Below, piece after piece: positions 15,823 through 22,252 of a DNA stretch of 22,334 bases. The DNA is from UBA3210 sp963623095 (lineage in GTDB: Bacteria; Bacillota_I; Bacilli_A; RFN20; CAG-449), in NCBI GenBank assembly GCA_963623095.1, contig CAVFKD010000025.1, positions 1-22,334 of the forward strand, given 5' to 3'. Below the pieces are notes generated by a model that was not told the DNA's origin, did not search any database, and saw only the letters and a program-made list of their open reading frames with translations. Made by a program: the position numbers and the translations under genes. The first letter of the stretch is position 1. Each line of letters opens with the position of its first letter.

Positions 15823-15919
15823 ATCAAGGAAAATATATTTAAAATTGATGAATATCGAAAACATATCTGACGATATTTATATGATATTTAATATTATAAG
15901 AATAATCAAAACAAAAGAA

Positions 15920-17281
15920 TTATTTAGATAAAGTGTTATCTTCTTTAATTTCAAAAACACCTTTTTTGTAATAAATAATATAGATAGTTGTTAAGAAGAC
16001 ACAACATACAACCCAAGCAATTGGCTCTGTAATACATTCACCTAAGAATCCTAAATTAGGAACCCATACTAAACCTGCAATAATTTTAAAAGCAAGTTCA
16101 AAAGTAGAGGAAATAAAAGGAACAACTTTTCTATTTAATGCTTGTAAAGCGTTTCTAATTATTACTAATATTCCTTCAAATAGATAGAAAGGAATACTTA
16201 TTTTTATATACATTACGGCATTATCGATAATAACTGGATCATTACTATTCGCGATTAATTCACATAATGGTCGCTCAAGTAGATACATAAATAAAATTAA
16301 TAAACACCAAATAGAAAGAATAAAACAAGTTTTAATTATTCCTTCGTTAGCTCTTTTTAAATTTTTTGCACCATAATTTTGTGATACAAATACGGAACAT
16401 GCATTAGATAAAGAAGAAGCAACTTGTAATAATATTTCTACTATTTTTCTTCCTGCAGTTCTTCCACTTACAATTTGACTACCTAAGGAATTAACCGCGC
16501 TAGACATGACAATTCCTCCGATAGTGAAAACTGAATTCATTAATCCCATTGATAAACCAGTAGAGATAATATCTTTATATACTTGTGAATCAAATTTAAT
16601 GTCTTCTTTTTTTAATCTTAATAAAGGATATGTTTTATAAATATATATAATTAAAACAATAATAGATACTACTTGAGATATTAATGTAGCAAGAGCGGCA
16701 CCTCCTACACCTATTTTAAATACTCCAATAAATAATAAATCACCTAATATATTTAATATACAACTAAAGATTAATATATAAATTGGAACTCTTGAATTAC
16801 CTAAAGCTCTTAAGATTCCGCTGAAAGAGTTATACATCATCATCGCTATAATCCCAATACCGGTTATAATGTAATAATCTTTACTTGCATCATATATTTC
16901 ACTAGGAACATTGATTAATTTAAAAACTATATCAGATGTGAATAATACCACTAGAGTAACAATTAATCCTAATATTAAGTTAATTATAACTATACTAGCA
17001 ATTGATTTTTTGATACCTTCATAATCTTTCTTACCAAAATATCTAGAGATAATGATTGATGCTCCTGCACCCATTCCAGAAGTAAAAGAGACGATTAAAG
17101 AATTAATAGAACTAGTTGAACCTATCGCACCAACTGCATCTTGATTGATTAAGTGAGAAGAAATAATAGTATCAACTAAACTATATAATAATTGGAATAC
17201 ATTACCAATTAATAAAGGTAAAGCAAAAAGAAGTATTACTTTATAAACATTGCCTTTAGTCATGTCGGTTGTTTTATTCAT
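15920..17281 (-). CDS. MATE family exporter (second paralogue)
   Basis: This 453-aa protein with about 12 hydrophobic segments is a MATE (NorM/DinF-type) cation-coupled exporter. The opening TTDMTKGNVYKVILLFALPLL, then FQLLYSLVDTIISS, GAGASIIISRYFGKKD and VSQNYGAKNLKRANEG are family hallmarks. It differs widely in sequence from the paralogue at 6054-7433, so the pair is not a recent duplication. AAAGGAAG precedes the ATG. It is divergent from the next gene and probably monocistronic. Substrate is unknown. Confidence 0.9.
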   Translation of the reverse strand: MNKTTDMTKGNVYKVILLFALPLLIGNVFQLLYSLVDTIISSHLINQDAVGAIGSTSSINSLIVSFTSGMGAGASIIISRYFGKKDYEGIKKSIASIVIINLILGLIVTLVVLFTSDIVFKLINVPSEIYDASKDYYIITGIGIIAMMMYNSFSGILRALGNSRVPIYILIFSCILNILGDLLFIGVFKIGVGGAALATLISQVVSIIVLIIYIYKTYPLLRLKKEDIKFDSQVYKDIISTGLSMGLMNSVFTIGGIVMSSAVNSLGSQIVSGRTAGRKIVEILLQVASSLSNACSVFVSQNYGAKNLKRANEGIIKTCFILSIWCLLILFMYLLERPLCELIANSNDPVIIDNAVMYIKISIPFYLFEGILVIIRNALQALNRKVVPFISSTFELAFKIIAGLVWVPNLGFLGECITEPIAWVVCCVFLTTIYIIYYKKGVFEIKEDNTLSK

Positions 17282-17375
17282 AATTACTTCCTTTCTTTGT
17301 TAATATAAATATATTACTTATAATATATTTTTTCTATTATTTAATTATAAAATCTAAGTTGTATGAAAACCAATA

Positions 17376-17384
17376 TGTTATAAT
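17376..17384 (+). promoter_or_regulatory. Extended -10 promoter of the 255-aa protein gene
   Basis: TGT-TATAAT (TG at 17376-17377, -10 at 17379-17384) gives a start near 17391. No good -35 is at the right distance. Confidence 0.5.
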
Positions 17385-17426
17385 TGATATAGAGATTAAT
17401 TGAATATATATTATGGAGGTGTTAGA

Positions 17427-18194
17427 ATGCGAAAATTAGATTATCATGAATTTAAATCATGTCAATTTATGGGAAGAGTATTTGAAAAATCATTAACTAT
17501 GTGTAATTTTTCTTCACCTATGTTTATAAGAAGATTTATGAATTCAGATATAAATAAATTATTTAGTACTACTAATATTATGCTAACTAATTATACTGAA
17601 GAAGAAATCGTTGAAGAAATTATAAAAGCATATCCAAATAGTGAATCATCTAATAGAATTTTATATTCGCAAAATGAAATGTATTGGATTGGATATATTT
17701 ATTTAGCTATTGCTTTTTTATATAACTTAACATTGAAAAATGTTTATAAATTAATAAACGCGAATGAGATAAGAAAAAAATATCCTGCAGGACATACTTT
17801 TGACATAGAAGAAGCTGCAGAACGTATTATGGAAGGTATTAATTATCAAAAAGTAGATTATATGAAAAAAGGAACTGAATTACTTAGAAGACTTTATAAT
17901 TTAGATAAAATAAAAGCTTTATTTGGTAATGATGTAGAACTTGAATTTGATGATCATGAAACTATAAACGCTCATTTAAAAAAGAACATAGATAGTTATA
18001 GTGGCAATGAAGTATATTTTATCGGAAATAAAAATATTAATAATGGTAAAATAATTGGTTATATTGATTATTATGAAGAACAAAAAGAAAAACTTATTGT
18101 TAGTAATTCAAACTGTAATTTATCAAGTATTGATTTGGCAAAGATTTTAAAACTAGATAGTAAAAAACATCGTTATAAAATAGTAAAAATTTAA
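17427..18194 (+). CDS. Uncharacterised 255-aa protein with a conserved N-terminal family domain
   Basis: No named domain is certain. It has no signal peptide and no clear membrane segment. Residues about 1-140, with SSPMFIRRFMNS, EMYWIGYIY and then KKYPAGHTFDIEEAAERI, recall a short protein family of gut Firmicutes that I have seen next to small toxin-antitoxin-like genes. That recollection is weak and no partner gene is adjacent. Residues about 141-255 are a Lys/Asn-rich extension with a beta-like pattern (EVYFIGNKNI, GKIIGYIDYY) that short members seem to lack. The start at 17427 is chosen over TTG 17400 because GGAGGTG lies 7 nt before it. It stands alone between a divergent MATE gene and a bidirectional terminator. 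Confidence 0.6.
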   Translation: MRKLDYHEFKSCQFMGRVFEKSLTMCNFSSPMFIRRFMNSDINKLFSTTNIMLTNYTEEEIVEEIIKAYPNSESSNRILYSQNEMYWIGYIYLAIAFLYNLTLKNVYKLINANEIRKKYPAGHTFDIEEAAERIMEGINYQKVDYMKKGTELLRRLYNLDKIKALFGNDVELEFDDHETINAHLKKNIDSYSGNEVYFIGNKNINNGKIIGYIDYYEEQKEKLIVSNSNCNLSSIDLAKILKLDSKKHRYKIVKI

Positions 18195-18197
18195 TAA

Positions 18198-18225
18198 AAA
18201 ATATCGAGGATTTCCTCGATATTTT
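18198..18225. terminator. Bidirectional terminator between convergent genes
   Basis: AAAATATCGAGGA (18198-18210) and TCCTCGATATTTT (18213-18225) are perfect inverted repeats, giving a 12-bp stem with a 4-nt loop. A/T runs on both sides let it end both convergent genes. Confidence 0.85.
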
Positions 18226-18236
18226 CATTTGTAAAA

Positions 18237-18890
18237 CTATTTACCTGAATCTTTTCTGAATTTTTCAAGTCCTGAAGTAGTTAAAGGATGAATATACATT
18301 TCTTTAATAACTTTAAATGGAATTGTTGCAATATCCGCACCTGCAAGAGCAGCTTTTTCTACGTGTCCTGGGTTTCTAATACTAGCAGCGATAATTTCTG
18401 ATTTATAACCATAGATTTCTTTAACCATATTAATGTTATTGATTAATTCATATCCTGCTTCTTCATCTTGGTAATAATCATCCATTCTACCCATGAATGG
18501 TGAAATAAATGTTGCACCTGCTTCCATAGCAAGTAAAGCTTGAGAAACACTGAAAATTAATGTGACATTAGTTTTAATGCCTTCTTTAGATAATCTTGAA
18601 CATACTTTAACTCCATCTGGTGTCATAGGTAATTTAATAGTGATATTAGGATTATTATTGCAAGCTTCAACAATTTGATGAGCTTGAGCATACATATGTT
18701 CATCATCACTTTCTTCAACTTCCGCGGAAATTGGTCCATCAACGATAGATAAGATTTCTAAAATAACATCGTTTAATGTTCTTCCACTTTTTGCAAGTAA
18801 GCTTGGGTTAGTTGTAACACCTTTAATAATACCTAAACTTGCAGCTTCTTTAATTTCGCTAGTAATAGCGGTATCAATAAAAATTTTCAT
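18237..18890 (-). CDS. Fructose-6-phosphate aldolase / transaldolase-like (FSA/TalC type)
   Basis: This 217-aa cytoplasmic class I aldolase of the small transaldolase family moves dihydroxyacetone units among sugar phosphates, in the non-oxidative pentose phosphate pathway or as fructose-6-phosphate aldolase. MKIFIDTA at the start, GVTTNPSL (24-31), the Schiff-base lysine in TIKLPMT (Lys86), NVTLIFS and FISPFMGRMDD all match. Length is normal for the short class. Telling a true transaldolase from an FSA needs alignment around the active site. GGAGG lies upstream of the ATG. It follows the DUF523 gene by 51 nt but has its own likely promoter. Confidence 0.9.
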   Translation of the reverse strand: MKIFIDTAITSEIKEAASLGIIKGVTTNPSLLAKSGRTLNDVILEILSIVDGPISAEVEESDDEHMYAQAHQIVEACNNNPNITIKLPMTPDGVKVCSRLSKEGIKTNVTLIFSVSQALLAMEAGATFISPFMGRMDDYYQDEEAGYELINNINMVKEIYGYKSEIIAASIRNPGHVEKAALAGADIATIPFKVIKEMYIHPLTTSGLEKFRKDSGK

Positions 18891-18909
18891 AATTTTTCCT
18901 CCATTTTTT

Positions 18910-18938
18910 ATTATATAATTGTTTTATAAATTTGTATA
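18910..18938 (-). promoter_or_regulatory. Likely promoter of the aldolase gene
   Basis: On the minus strand TATACA (18933-18938) and TATAAT (18910-18915) are 17 bp apart. The start would lie just before the GGAGG site. Confidence 0.45.
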
Positions 18939-18941
18939 GAC

Positions 18942-19394
18942 CTATTTTTCTTGCTCAAGATCTTTTAAAAGCTTATCTACTTCAAATTCAGAATAAACTT
19001 TAATACCATATTTAGTTAACATTTTAGAAAATACGCCTTGACCAGGTACTTGATTTTTAGAAAATGTTCCATCATAAACACTATGTGAACCACAAGAAGG
19101 AGATCTTTCTTTTAAGATGGCATATTTAATATTATTTTCTTTTGCGATTAATAAAGCATCTTTTGCGCCTTTGGCGAAATACTTAGTTACATCAACACCT
19201 ATTCGATTATATACTTTACCATCTTTTATCTCACTTGGAATTCTTGGAGTAGGAAGTCCTCCTAGAACTTCTGGACAAACAGGAATTAATTCGTATTTAT
19301 TCTTTAACTTAATTACATTTTCAAATGCATTATTTTTACCATCATATTTACAATTTGTACCAATTAAACAAGCACTAACTAAAATCTTTTTCAT
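18942..19394 (-). CDS. DUF523 / TudS-like iron-sulfur protein
   Basis: This 150-aa protein belongs to the DUF523 family. The characterised member TudS removes sulfur from 2-thiouracil using a [4Fe-4S] cluster held by three cysteines. The conserved points are visible: VSACLIG with Cys9, NCKYDG with Cys15, VCPEVLGG with Cys40, LPTPRIPSE and KERSPSCG with Cys101. Most members are uncharacterised, so the role in thio-nucleobase salvage is inferred. AGGAG precedes the ATG. The start overlaps by 4 nt (ATGA) the end of the decayed ATPase frame upstream, suggesting the two were once translationally coupled. Confidence 0.87.
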   Translation of the reverse strand: MKKILVSACLIGTNCKYDGKNNAFENVIKLKNKYELIPVCPEVLGGLPTPRIPSEIKDGKVYNRIGVDVTKYFAKGAKDALLIAKENNIKYAILKERSPSCGSHSVYDGTFSKNQVPGQGVFSKMLTKYGIKVYSEFEVDKLLKDLEQEK

Positions 19395-20154
19395 TTGAAC
19401 TCCTTTTTAAGACCATTTAAATATTTTTCAACATTTAAATATGTAATACCATCTAATGTTGTATCTTGACCTTGATATATTACATTTCTAGATGTGATTT
19501 TACCATATTTTGTTTCAATGATATTATTAAAATCTTTATTTATTAAATATCTATATTGCTTTTTAAAACTATTTTTAATCCCATCATCGAATAAACATCA
19601 GAAAGTATTGATGAAGTATTAATGAAATTTTCAAGTAGAGTAACTTCATCAATAAATAAATATTTAATTCCTAGTTCTTGTGAATTGTTAATATCTTTTA
19701 ATAATGAAGACATAGTATCAGTTTTTTGAATTTTAATATAAGCACATTCATTGACATTTAGCTCACTAATACCTTGGAATAATAATGTTGTTTTACCTGT
19801 TCTTCTTAAACCATATAATGCGCATACTTTTCCTTTATAAGAATTGGTTAAATAATCATGTAAAATTGAATAACAGTATCTTTTAAGATACTTACTAGAG
19901 TCATTTATTAATTTCTTTAAAGATTCTCCAGTTATTATATTGGTTGAAAAAGAATATTTTTTAGTTTCAAAAGAATCGTTTAATGCGTTTTCTTTATACG
20001 CATGGAGAATATTAAAATATATTCAATATTTATCAGTATCTATTAATTCTTCTTTGGTTTCATAATTTTGATATGATCTTAATGATATATGAAGTATTTC
20101 TGCACATTTAGATTGATTTAAACCTTTTAAGATTCGTAATTCTTTGATAGTCAT
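19391..20154 (-). pseudogene. Decayed HTH-AAA ATPase (XRE-type HTH plus ATP-binding protein)
   Basis: Reading from ATG 20154, the frame begins with a short XRE-like HTH (IKELRILKGLNQSKCAEIL), then meets an in-frame TGA at codon 44. It goes on to an intact P-loop GLRRTGKTTL and Walker B YLFIDEV of the AAA_14/DUF4143-type ATPase family. After MMGLKIVL (near 19570) the frame is lost. A second frame carries the likely C-terminus (QYRYLINKDF to YLNVEKYLNGL), ending in TGA at 19391-19393. About 200 middle codons expected for the family are absent, so there is a nonsense mutation plus an out-of-frame deletion. GAGGT lies before the start, and three 10-bp repeats upstream look like its operator. Confidence 0.8.
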
Positions 20155-20178
20155 TTAATTACCTCATTACTATATTAT

Positions 20179-20213
20179 CGTATTTTGCGTATTTTTGCAT
20201 ATTTTTGCGTATT
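20179..20213. repeat. Three phased 10-bp repeats upstream of the ATPase remnant
   Basis: TATTTTGCGT, ATTTTTGCAT and ATTTTTGCGT are head to tail with exact 10-bp spacing (20181-20210), followed by ATT. One helical turn per copy suggests cooperative binding by an HTH protein on one face of the DNA. The XRE-type domain of the ATPase remnant is the natural candidate. Confidence 0.65.
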
Positions 20214-20242
20214 CACTTAAAAATTAATTTAAATTTATTTAA

Positions 20243-20271
20243 TTGTTAAATTAATTTAGTTTATTTATAAT
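20243..20271 (+). promoter_or_regulatory. Promoter of the ygjP-like/trmH-like operon
   Basis: TTGTTA (20243-20248) and a perfect TATAAT (20266-20271) are exactly 17 bp apart. The start would be only about 9 nt before the ATG, so the leader is very short and the ribosome binding site may be partly cut. Confidence 0.5.
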
Positions 20272-20286
20272 TACAAAGAGGTATTT

Positions 20287-20934
20287 ATGAGAAACATTGA
20301 AACACTTTTAATACACGGAAAAGAAATAATCACTAATATTACTTATGGAGAACGTAATACTAGAAGTTTTCATATGGTCGGGGGACAAATATATATCAGT
20401 GTTAAAGAGGGAACATCTTTAAATAAACTATCAAAAGATATTGAGAAAGTATTATCTAAAAATAAAATAATGAAATTTAATTCTGAACTTTATATTGGTG
20501 AAGATTATATTGATATATTAGGAATAAGAAGAAAATTAGTGATCTTAAATAAAAAACAAGTAAGAACATCTCATGATGATATTGTCTATTATTCAATGGA
20601 AGAATTAGAAGTTAAGTTAAAAGAATTTGCTTTAGATATCTTTACTAGAGAAATAAGAAAATATGAAAAGTTAATGAATATACCTATTGAACATAAAGTA
20701 AGAATCTCTGATATGGCATATGCGATAGGAACTAATAATGTAAGATTAAAAAAGATTACTTTAGATTTATTTTTAATTCATTATTCTTTAGATATTATCG
20801 ATGCGATTGTTGTTCATGAACTAGCACATTATTATGAACAAAACCATTCAAAAGCATTTTATGATATTGTCTATAAATATTGCCCTAATTATGATATACT
20901 CGATAAGAAAGTAAGACTAGGAGTTAGAAACTAA
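20287..20934 (+). CDS. YgjP-like metallopeptidase domain protein (DUF45/M48 clan)
   Basis: This 215-aa cytoplasmic protein carries the zinc motif VVHELAHYYEQNHS, with His177, Glu178, His181 and His187, as in the YgjP/DUF45 group related to SprT and WLM peptidases. Its substrate is unknown in all members I know of. The block just before the zinc site, usually close to SRWGSC, here reads AYAIGTNNVRLKKITL, so the usual Trp and Cys are missing; this is a divergent member. AGAGGT lies at 20277-20282. The TAA stop overlaps the next ATG by one base (TAATG), which points to translational coupling with the methyltransferase. Confidence 0.8.
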   Translation: MRNIETLLIHGKEIITNITYGERNTRSFHMVGGQIYISVKEGTSLNKLSKDIEKVLSKNKIMKFNSELYIGEDYIDILGIRRKLVILNKKQVRTSHDDIVYYSMEELEVKLKEFALDIFTREIRKYEKLMNIPIEHKVRISDMAYAIGTNNVRLKKITLDLFLIHYSLDIIDAIVVHELAHYYEQNHSKAFYDIVYKYCPNYDILDKKVRLGVRN

Positions 20935-21656
20935 TGAAAGAAATTACCAGTGCATCTAATCCTTTGATTAAGGATTTACTTAGATTAAATAAAGTAAAAG
21001 AAGCTAAAGAATTAAATAAAGTACTTCTTGAAGGAAGAGATTTACTAGATTTAGCGTATCTTCATCATAATTTAGATTTGGTTTTAACTTGTTTGAAAGA
21101 AGAAATATATGATGGAGTAGAAACAATATATGTCCCTAAATTTATTTTAGAAAAATTGTCTTCTAATAAATCTACTCAAGATATGATTGGTGTAGGACAT
21201 TATGAATTTAATAATCAAGTTAAAGGTAGAAGACTTGTTTATTTAGATGGAGTTCAAGATCCTGGAAATGTTGGAACTATTATTAGAACTGCATTAGCTT
21301 TTAGTTATGATGGAGTTATTTTATCAAGTGATTCTGCATCTATTTATAATACTAAAGTAATTCAATCATCTAAAGGAGCAATATTTTCTTTACCTCTTTA
21401 TTTAGATACATCATTAAATGATCTAAAAAATGAAGGATATAATATTATTGTAACTGCATTACATAATTCTATACCTTATGAAGAAGTTAAATTAGATGAT
21501 AAATTTGTTATTGTCCTAGGCAATGAAGGCCAAGGAGTAAAAAAAGAGAATATTTCTCTAGCGACTCACGTAGTTAAAATTGATATGGATAATATTGATT
21601 CACTCAATGTGGCTATCGCTGGAGGCATATTATTAAATCATTATAAGAAGATGTAA
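20934..21656 (+). CDS. SpoU/TrmH-family RNA 2'-O-methyltransferase
   Basis: This 240-aa SPOUT enzyme transfers methyl from S-adenosylmethionine to a ribose 2'-OH in rRNA or tRNA. The N-terminal substrate-binding domain covers about residues 1-95 (SASNPLIKDLLRL, VLLEGRDLL). The three SPOUT motifs follow: DPGNVGTIIRTA (109-120, Arg118), LGNEGQGV (195-202) and SLNVAIAGGI (223-232), which form the knotted SAM site. It resembles RlmB and the 23S rRNA TsnR-type enzymes; the exact target nucleotide cannot be told. It has no ribosome binding site of its own beyond the coupled TAATG and depends on the ygjP-like gene. A terminator overlaps its stop. Confidence 0.88.
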   Translation: MKEITSASNPLIKDLLRLNKVKEAKELNKVLLEGRDLLDLAYLHHNLDLVLTCLKEEIYDGVETIYVPKFILEKLSSNKSTQDMIGVGHYEFNNQVKGRRLVYLDGVQDPGNVGTIIRTALAFSYDGVILSSDSASIYNTKVIQSSKGAIFSLPLYLDTSLNDLKNEGYNIIVTALHNSIPYEEVKLDDKFVIVLGNEGQGVKKENISLATHVVKIDMDNIDSLNVAIAGGILLNHYKKM

Positions 21657-21675
21657 TAGTCTTCTTTTTATTTTA
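21645..21675 (+). terminator. Terminator of the trmH-like gene
   Basis: AAGAAGA (21645-21651) and TCTTCTT (21660-21666) pair around an 8-nt loop holding the stop codon. A T-rich tail follows (21665-21674). Confidence 0.65.
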
Positions 21676-21780
21676 GTTACAAGTGTTACTTTGATTTATA
21701 AATAAATGAACAAAAATAGTGATTTTGTTTTATAAAATCGCAAATTATTAAAATTTTAATTTAGAAATATTAAAAAAGTA

Positions 21781-21810
21781 TTGTAAATATGATTATGAAA
21801 GTGATATTTT
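21781..21810 (+). promoter_or_regulatory. Promoter of the riboswitch RNA
   Basis: TTGTAA (21781-21786) and TATTTT (21805-21810) are 18 bp apart. The start would fall near 21816, right at the 5' edge of the aptamer. Confidence 0.5.
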
Positions 21811-21880
21811 ATAAGCGGCAAAGTTATCGAAAGGTAATGACGCAAAGCTAGAGGGCCTTAAATGGTAGCCAGTTGCAATG
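21811..21880 (+). ncRNA. c-di-GMP-I riboswitch aptamer (GEMM-I)
   Basis: The conserved core is present in order: GGCAAA (21817-21822), a stem GTTATC/GGTAAT capped by a GAAA tetraloop (21829-21832), the hallmark GACGCAAAGC (21839-21848), then GGGCC (21853-21857) and GGTAGCC (21864-21870) forming P3, and TTGC closing P1. Order, tetraloop and receptor agree with the Vc2-type aptamer that binds cyclic di-GMP. The 5' side of P1 is weak (GCGG with G-T pairs). No gene for c-di-GMP synthesis or breakdown lies in the window. Confidence 0.87.
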
Positions 21881-21912
21881 ATTTGTAATTAGGTTATTAT
21901 TTAAGGCCTTTT
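21854..21912 (+). terminator. Riboswitch-controlled terminator
   Basis: GGCCTTAAAT, part of aptamer P3 (21854-21863), is perfectly complementary to ATTTAAGGCC (21899-21908), which is followed by TTTT. The 10-bp stem, 12 with flanking pairs, excludes P3. Ligand binding should therefore prevent termination, making an ON switch. The loop is long (35 nt) and the T-run short, which lowers confidence. Confidence 0.6.
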
Positions 21913-21920
21913 ACATTTCC

Positions 21921-22252
21921 AAGAGAGAGTTAAACTTACCATATGTGATTTATTCACAAGTTTAAATCGTATTATAAATTCATTTAAATCTGGATGAATG
22001 AATTTATATTTCATTAAAAGTTAATCATTACTATTCGTACTAGTAACAAATTAAAAAAAGAACTGTAGATTTTCAATCTTTAAACCGTTAACTTTATGAA
22101 TGCGATTTAATTAGACCCTCAAAATTATTATTTAATTTTATTTATAACTTTAAAGAAATATTGTTTCTTTCTGATTCCGGCGGTAAAGAGATAATTAAGT
22201 ATTTATTCGTTATTTATAAATTAAGTAAATTTAATAACTCTCTCTTTTTATT
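21921..22252 (+). ncRNA. Candidate structured non-coding RNA downstream of the c-di-GMP riboswitch
   Basis: AAGAGAGAGTTA (21921-21932) and TAACTCTCTCTT (22235-22246) form a perfect 12-bp helix closing 300 nt and leading into TTT-A-TTT. Inside are perfect hairpins: TGTGA/TCACA (21944/21954), an 11-bp stem (21974-21984/21997-22007), TTACTA/TAGTAA (22028/22041), AGATT/AATCT (22067/22075) and AAAGAAA/TTTCTTT (22152/22164). Longer pairings AAAGTTAA/TTAACTTT (22017/22088) and TTAAATCG/CGATTTAA (21962/22103) nest around them. GATTCCGGCGGTAAAGAG (22173-22190) is an unusually GC-rich unpaired block. No ORF of useful length exists on either strand. It is not a family I recognise. Confidence 0.5.

Noticed and set aside
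6054..17281. The two MATE genes as a recent duplication or a mobile unit
   Set aside because: They differ widely in sequence, are on opposite strands and have no flanking repeats.
19391..20154. In-frame TGA read as Trp (alternative code 4)
   Set aside because: Intact genes use TGG for Trp throughout, the residue expected at this place in the family is basic or polar rather than Trp, and the gene has a further deletion and frameshift.
20179..20213. CRISPR-like array
   Set aside because: Units are 10 bp, directly abutting with no spacers, and there are no cas genes.
21921..22252. tmRNA, RNase P RNA, SRP RNA, 6S RNA, group I or group II intron
   Set aside because: None of the diagnostic cores is present: no tRNA-like ends, no GAGGAAAGTCC, no GGAAGGAAGCAG SRP loop, no intron P7 or domain V motif.
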